A stretch of 64,000 nucleotides of DNA from Diploscapter coronatus (Eukaryota; Nematoda; Chromadorea; Rhabditida; Rhabditidae): positions 78,383,249-78,447,248 of the forward strand of contig OZ038423.1 of NCBI GenBank assembly GCA_964036155.1, in the 5' to 3' direction. A program made the translations under genes and the position numbers. How positions within the stretch are numbered: position 1 is the stretch's first letter; every line of letters begins with the position of its first letter. Positions 60,301 to 64,000 of this stretch are shown in pieces. The notes under the pieces were generated by a model. It saw only the letters and a program-made list of their open reading frames with translations. It did no database searches and had not been told where the DNA came from.

Positions 60301-62088
60301 ATGGAACAATTTGTTGAAAATGATTTTATCGGCTATTTGTAAGCTCGTGAGAAAGCGACTGAGGATGGATAAGGAAAACATTTCCTTTCCTACAGGTTTC
60401 CATGGCTCGACGTTTTCAATCTTCCCAATTTGGTGAGAAATCTACCTCGATAGGCTTAGAAGTAACCCAGTCTGCAGTCATGCAGGAGCCAACCGTGAAG
60501 GATAGCAACAATAGCACAGTGAGTGATATGAACGGAACTGTGTAAGTTGCGTTCTTGCCCATTTCATCCTAAAAGTCATCTTCTAGGCGAATAAAATAGA
60601 ACAAAAGGTCGTTACCTTTAAAATTGACAGACTGAAAATGGAATGTCTAAAGGGGCATCGGTCGGACTCGAGGACTTTGCGTACGGATTTTTCGAAAGCC
60701 GCTGATACTTCTTCAGAGACGTGCTGAAAATCAAGAAAGCGATAATAAAATTAACCAAATTAAAGATTAATATATGAAAAATCGCTTTTCAGGCTTATCT
60801 TCACTGCACAATGCTTTTACGTGGCAGTATTTGCAAATAATATATTGTTTTAAATTTTGCAAATTCGACTAACATGTTTATACGCAGGCACTTGGTATAT
60901 GAAATGGACCATGGTGAAGGACTCGATGTCCGTCTTGTTGGCCAGTTTGACGCCGTAGAAATGCGTCGGCAGAAAGAGACGATTCTCGAAGAACTGCATC
61001 GTCGGGTACTCGATTCGAATACGAGGGTCGGTACGTAGCTGGAAGATTCTTTTTTTATTTTAGAAGCTATAATAAATCCTCGAACTAGAAAAAGTGGGGA
61101 GAGGAGTGGTAGCGAAAAATTCTTTCCCACACAGTTTTGTATGACTTGAGGCGTTTCATTGCTTCCAATTTGTCTTTTTTTATTTTCCAATAAATGTTGT
61201 TTTTTAGAGAACTATCATCGAAATTGAAAATCTGTCGAAATTTATGAGTTAAAAAATTTCATATAATTATTTTTTCCTACAAAATCCAACAAAATGGCTC
61301 TCTGTATTTATAGACGGATAGAGGATAGGGAATGTAGGAAAAGAGGAAATAAAAAAAGAGCCGTCTGTAAATACAGGGGGCCAATAAAATCACTTTTTCA
61401 CTCCAAAACGCATCCAGAAAGAGCATCGCGATTGTGTTCGACAGCTCACAGGGCTTTGATTTCGAGCAGATTTCCTTGCCGAAATTTGTCTGAAGGATAG
61501 AAAAATGTCGATTTTTCCATAGAGAAAAATAACCTTCTCTCCGTCGATTTCAACCTCCATTTGTTCCAGAATGTAGTGATTTAGTTTCTTCAAAATATCG
61601 CCATTTTTCTTCGTCAAAATATTCCCTCCATCCGGGGCTTCTAGGGTTATCGACACGAATGAGCTGAATTTTTGAAGCATAAGAAAAAACAGTCAAGTTC
61701 AAATTTTTAACACAAAAATGACTTACTTATTTAGTGAATCACCACTGAAATTCTTATGCACGTTATATTCGATCCTAGATCTTGCATGGGATGGCGAATA
61801 CAGAAAACGAAGATCATCCTGGAATTAAAAATCAATAATTTGAAGAAAGTCGGGATAATCATAGCAAAAACTTGTTGTTTTGGCGTTGTAAAATATCAAG
61901 TTTCTTTTAATTTTACTTACCTCAACTCTCACATTCAGAATTCCAAATGACAGTAGAAATGTTGACAGCAAGGGGAAAATGATGAAAGGGGTTGGATGCT
62001 TTGAAACGAGCAGGCCATATCGATAGAATACGTGAGCGAGGAAGTCTTGTAGAATGCCGAATGGATTGCCAACAGGTAGGCCGCTCAT
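57377..62088 (-). CDS. Patched-related (PTR-like) sterol-sensing-domain protein (about 20 exons, roughly 870 aa)
   Basis: ATG at 62086-62088 follows a TTTCAATTAG acceptor by three bases. The first exon has a cytoplasmic start and TM1 (HPTPFIIFPLLSTFLLSFG), then an extracellular loop with paired Cys (KEICSKSKPCEL) and FLPTHFYGVKLANKTD. The sterol-sensing domain follows: SLTVLLLLSFTVGSCM, IASSAGLLFAMGIPF, ALAIGVDDVYVMLGAWQDT, then SLTSVLSFGIGTFSSTPAI and FFSAVMVLGARREA. A second loop and a second TM bundle follow, with GVDDV-partner motif SMDIGTAGFLSLWGADLDPT and TM segments LVVATGLFHGLLVLPIIV. Stop TAG at 57377-57379. This is the RND-type fold of Patched/Dispatched; nematode PTR proteins act in moulting, osmoregulation and membrane trafficking. 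One exon (61140-61230, IFNFDDSSLKNN) is in phase but not typical of the family and may be optional. The intron at 59740-59788 is GC-AG. Confidence 0.93.
59740..59788 (-). other. GC-AG intron in the patched-related gene
   Basis: On the minus strand, ...CTTTATCAG is followed by GCATTATTTT, and the acceptor is GATCTTCAG before CTAACATTC. The flanking exons keep frame (AFDWLYQ then LTFFSAVMVL) and the motif order of the family. A GT donor does not occur nearby in the right phase, so GC is used. Length 49 nt. Confidence 0.8.
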
Positions 62089-63526
62089 TGCCTAATTGAA
62101 ATAATTTATGAAGCCAATTTATTGAAAATCTATCAGGAAGCCATCATCACTTGTAAAAGAGATCGCTATTTTAGTTTCTTGGAAGTCCACCTAATTTAAA
62201 GACAAAAATAAGATAACGGAAAACTGAATAAACCTAAAAAAAACGATTTATTTCTTTTCCTAACTTCCTAAATCCAAAATTTAATGAATTTTGAAAATGG
62301 TGGGGCATTAACGAACTGCGAATGAATAAATGCATGGACGGATGGAGGTAACCTTGAAAGGAGGGGCGAGAAATGGAAGGGGGGAGGGGAGATGAAAATA
62401 AAACACACCATCTGACCCATTTTCAATAGCCGCAATCCACAACACTGGGAGGAGGGAAGGAGAGTGCGCGAGAGAGCAGGTACGAGGAAAACTGCGGGCA
62501 CAGTCTGAAAAATTTCAATATCCCCGAATTACAAATATCTAGGATGATTAAAAAATGAAATACTATAGTCTATAGAAGAAAAAGTTTACCTTTATTCAAA
62601 TTTGCACGTTTTGACATCTTGCCCTCCTGTAATTTCATTGTAGCCGATTTTTAATGGATTCTTTTTAGATATTCAATGGGACGAATGATTCAATAAAATT
62701 CTAGAAAAAATATTTCAAGACTAAATACGTTTATTGCGGCGACATTTTATACTGAATCATGTAGAACTGAGATCATGAAAATGAGATTAATATATAGAAA
62801 AACATGGAGAACTGATAAATAAGTATTAAAAGGAGAGAAGAGGCTTGAACTTTCAATAATTATGATCCTTACAGACAAAAAACGCATGGAAAATGGATAG
62901 CACCCAAAGATAGTCAGTCATCAAACAGCAGGTAAACATGAAAGAACTCGAAACAAAACGGATAAGAATGGTTATGAAATACGTACGAGTAAAAAATTAA
63001 TAACAAATTTGGAGTTTCGATAGAAAAAAGGAACTAAATTGTTAATTTTCTGAAGAAAGTATTTGTCATACCGTTCCCGGAATTAATAAATACAGATGAA
63101 AAACGAAATGAAAAGACCTAAAATCACAACAGTTAATCTATTTACTCCGGCTCATTTTCGCCTGAGGTAAAGCGGAAGATCATCAGGGGTAAAATATTGC
63201 AGAAAAATGATCGAAAGAAACGGAACTTCTGAATTTTGTATAAAGCAGGTTATTAAACGCATGGTGATTGATGGGGTTTGCATATTTGACTCGATCAAAC
63301 ATTGACTTTTTGTTGTAATTTCTCAAGATTATCAATAACACGTTTTGCAAAGCTAAAGTAAAATAGCAAAATAAAGTTAAATTATGAAATTTCAGTTCAT
63401 TTCTATTATTCACTTCTAGGAATGCAAGGTTATTCATTCTATCATCCAATTTACAGTCGAGTCGTCAGTGTTTGATCGAGCCAAAAATACGGAAAATCAA
63501 TGATAAGTAGAAATGGTGGAGAGTCG
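62089..63526. promoter_or_regulatory. Upstream region of the patched-related gene; G/A-rich tract
   Basis: No gene seen. 62330-62490 is strongly purine-rich on the plus strand (GGAAGGGGGGAGGGGAG, GGGAGGAGGGAAGGAG, GCGCGAGAGAGC), i.e. a C/T-rich tract upstream of the minus-strand start codon, like the tract upstream of the gene at 4776-5822. It is a plausible promoter with GAGA-like motifs; the rest is AT-rich. Confidence 0.45.
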
Positions 63527-63694
63527 TTAGGCGCTGACCGCCTGTGGTTTGGGCCGCTCTGGGCTGGGACTGAATGCTCTGCGAGAGCGACGTTGCCGCT
63601 TTCCATCTGCAGACGGTTGGAGGAGATGGATTTTGGCATGGTTCTGGAGATCATTCGACACAGCATTTACAACAGGCACCGGAGTAATGGGCTT
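63527..63694 (-). CDS. Probable terminal exon of a minus-strand gene, unknown product
   Basis: After a TTTTCAG acceptor the frame reads KPITPVPVVNAVSNDLQN, then a basic Ser/Arg/Pro region (GKRQRRSRRAFSPSPERP) and stops (TAA 63527-63529). 56 codons, noticeably GC-rich compared with flanks. The upstream exon would lie beyond 63889 or outside the window. SP motifs next to arginines suggest a phosphorylated nuclear or cytoskeletal tail. No family recognised. Confidence 0.45.
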   Translation of the reverse strand, partial: KPITPVPVVNAVSNDLQNHAKIHLLQPSADGKRQRRSRRAFSPSPERPKPQAVSA

Positions 63695-63888
63695 CTGAAA
63701 ATATTGAGGGTTCATAAAAAGCAAAAAAATTACGCCATTTTCAAATTGGAGAAAAAATGAATGCAAATTGAAGGAATGTAAAAATTCATTGAAATTTTAG
63801 ATTTTTCACTTTTAATTAGTGTCTACAATTTTATTATGTATCAACATTCAGTCATTTATTCTGATAGCAAAGACGATGGAGACTTGCC

Positions 63889-64000
63889 CTAGGACTTCTG
63901 GAAGACGATTTCCGTCTGCCTGCCATCATTTTGAACGGGGAGAATCTGGCCACAGGGGGCGGAGCCGTCGGAGATCCCGCACTGGGCAGAACGATTGCAT
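63889..64000 (-). CDS. Partial exon at the window end, unknown product
   Basis: A GC-rich stretch is open in two minus-strand frames. One reads CNRSAQCGISDGSAPCGQ, continues GRQTEIVFQKS and stops at TAG 63889-63891, so it would be a last exon with three Cys. The other reads GSPTAPPPVARFSP and is basic (GRRKSSSRSPR), similar in style to the exon at 63527-63694, but its available donors do not match that exon's phase. I cannot decide between them; the sequence beyond 64000 is needed. Confidence 0.35.
   Translation of the reverse strand, partial: CNRSAQCGISDGSAPCGQILPVQNDGRQTEIVFQKS

Noticed and set aside
1..64000. CRISPR arrays, bacterial operons, Shine-Dalgarno sites or prophage
   Set aside because: All genes are interrupted by GT-AG introns; nothing prokaryotic is seen.

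Overview
This window is eukaryotic DNA, almost certainly from a nematode. It has AT-rich intergenic DNA and genes split by many short introns (often 41-49 nt) that end in TTTCAG or ATTTGCAG. Several start codons sit 1-7 nt after a 3' splice acceptor with no visible upstream exon, which is the layout of spliced-leader trans-splicing. The gene content also fits: a Srx-type chemoreceptor, an OAC-type acyltransferase, a patched-related protein and a metazoan chitin synthase. No species is claimed. All gene models were assembled by eye from splice sites and reading-frame phase. For five of them (chitin synthase, Hsp70-Kelch, coiled-coil protein, small membrane protein, the 46 kb gene) the exon lengths sum to a multiple of three with consistent phase at every junction. 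The part of the 1-3919 gene inside the window is also phase-consistent.

Layout. 1-3919 (+): 3' part of a gene for a very acidic/lysine-rich, then proline-rich, probably nuclear protein. 4776-5822 (-): small single-pass membrane protein. 5.8-11.1 kb: a poorly resolved region with parts of a minus-strand gene (7797-8950), purine-rich tracts and two abutting MITEs. 11527-14614 (+): an unusual gene joining a complete Hsp70 ATPase domain to a Kelch repeat domain in one reading frame; the last exon of another Kelch gene lies just upstream. 15957-17452 (-): Srx chemoreceptor. 20118-31359 (-): 28-exon chitin synthase of 1342 aa, divergent from 31784-35475 (+), a 474 aa coiled-coil protein. 36515-37771 (-): F-box/Kelch gene, paralogous to the Kelch half of the Hsp70-Kelch gene. 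40158-43414 (+): a second 7TM receptor-like gene that looks damaged and carries a MITE in an intron; a truncated relative follows at 43685-43866. 43.9-46 kb: MITE and possible solo LTR. 46007-47528 (+): 190 aa conserved-looking protein. 47.5-52.5 kb: repeat-rich, no gene seen. 52511-56884 (+): membrane acyltransferase with an extracellular SGNH domain. 57377-62088 (-): patched-related sterol-sensing-domain protein. 63.5-64 kb: ends of one or two minus-strand genes.

The genes do not form an operon or one pathway. Chitin synthase (eggshell or pharynx chitin), the patched-related protein and the acyltransferase all belong to families linked to nematode extracellular matrix, lipid or cuticle biology, but nothing here shows they are co-regulated. 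The most striking result is the Hsp70 ATPase-Kelch fusion, together with its F-box/Kelch paralog 22 kb away. The two share introns that are as conserved as, or more conserved than, their exons (one of 46 nt is identical), which suggests recent duplication or gene conversion and domain swapping of the N-terminus.
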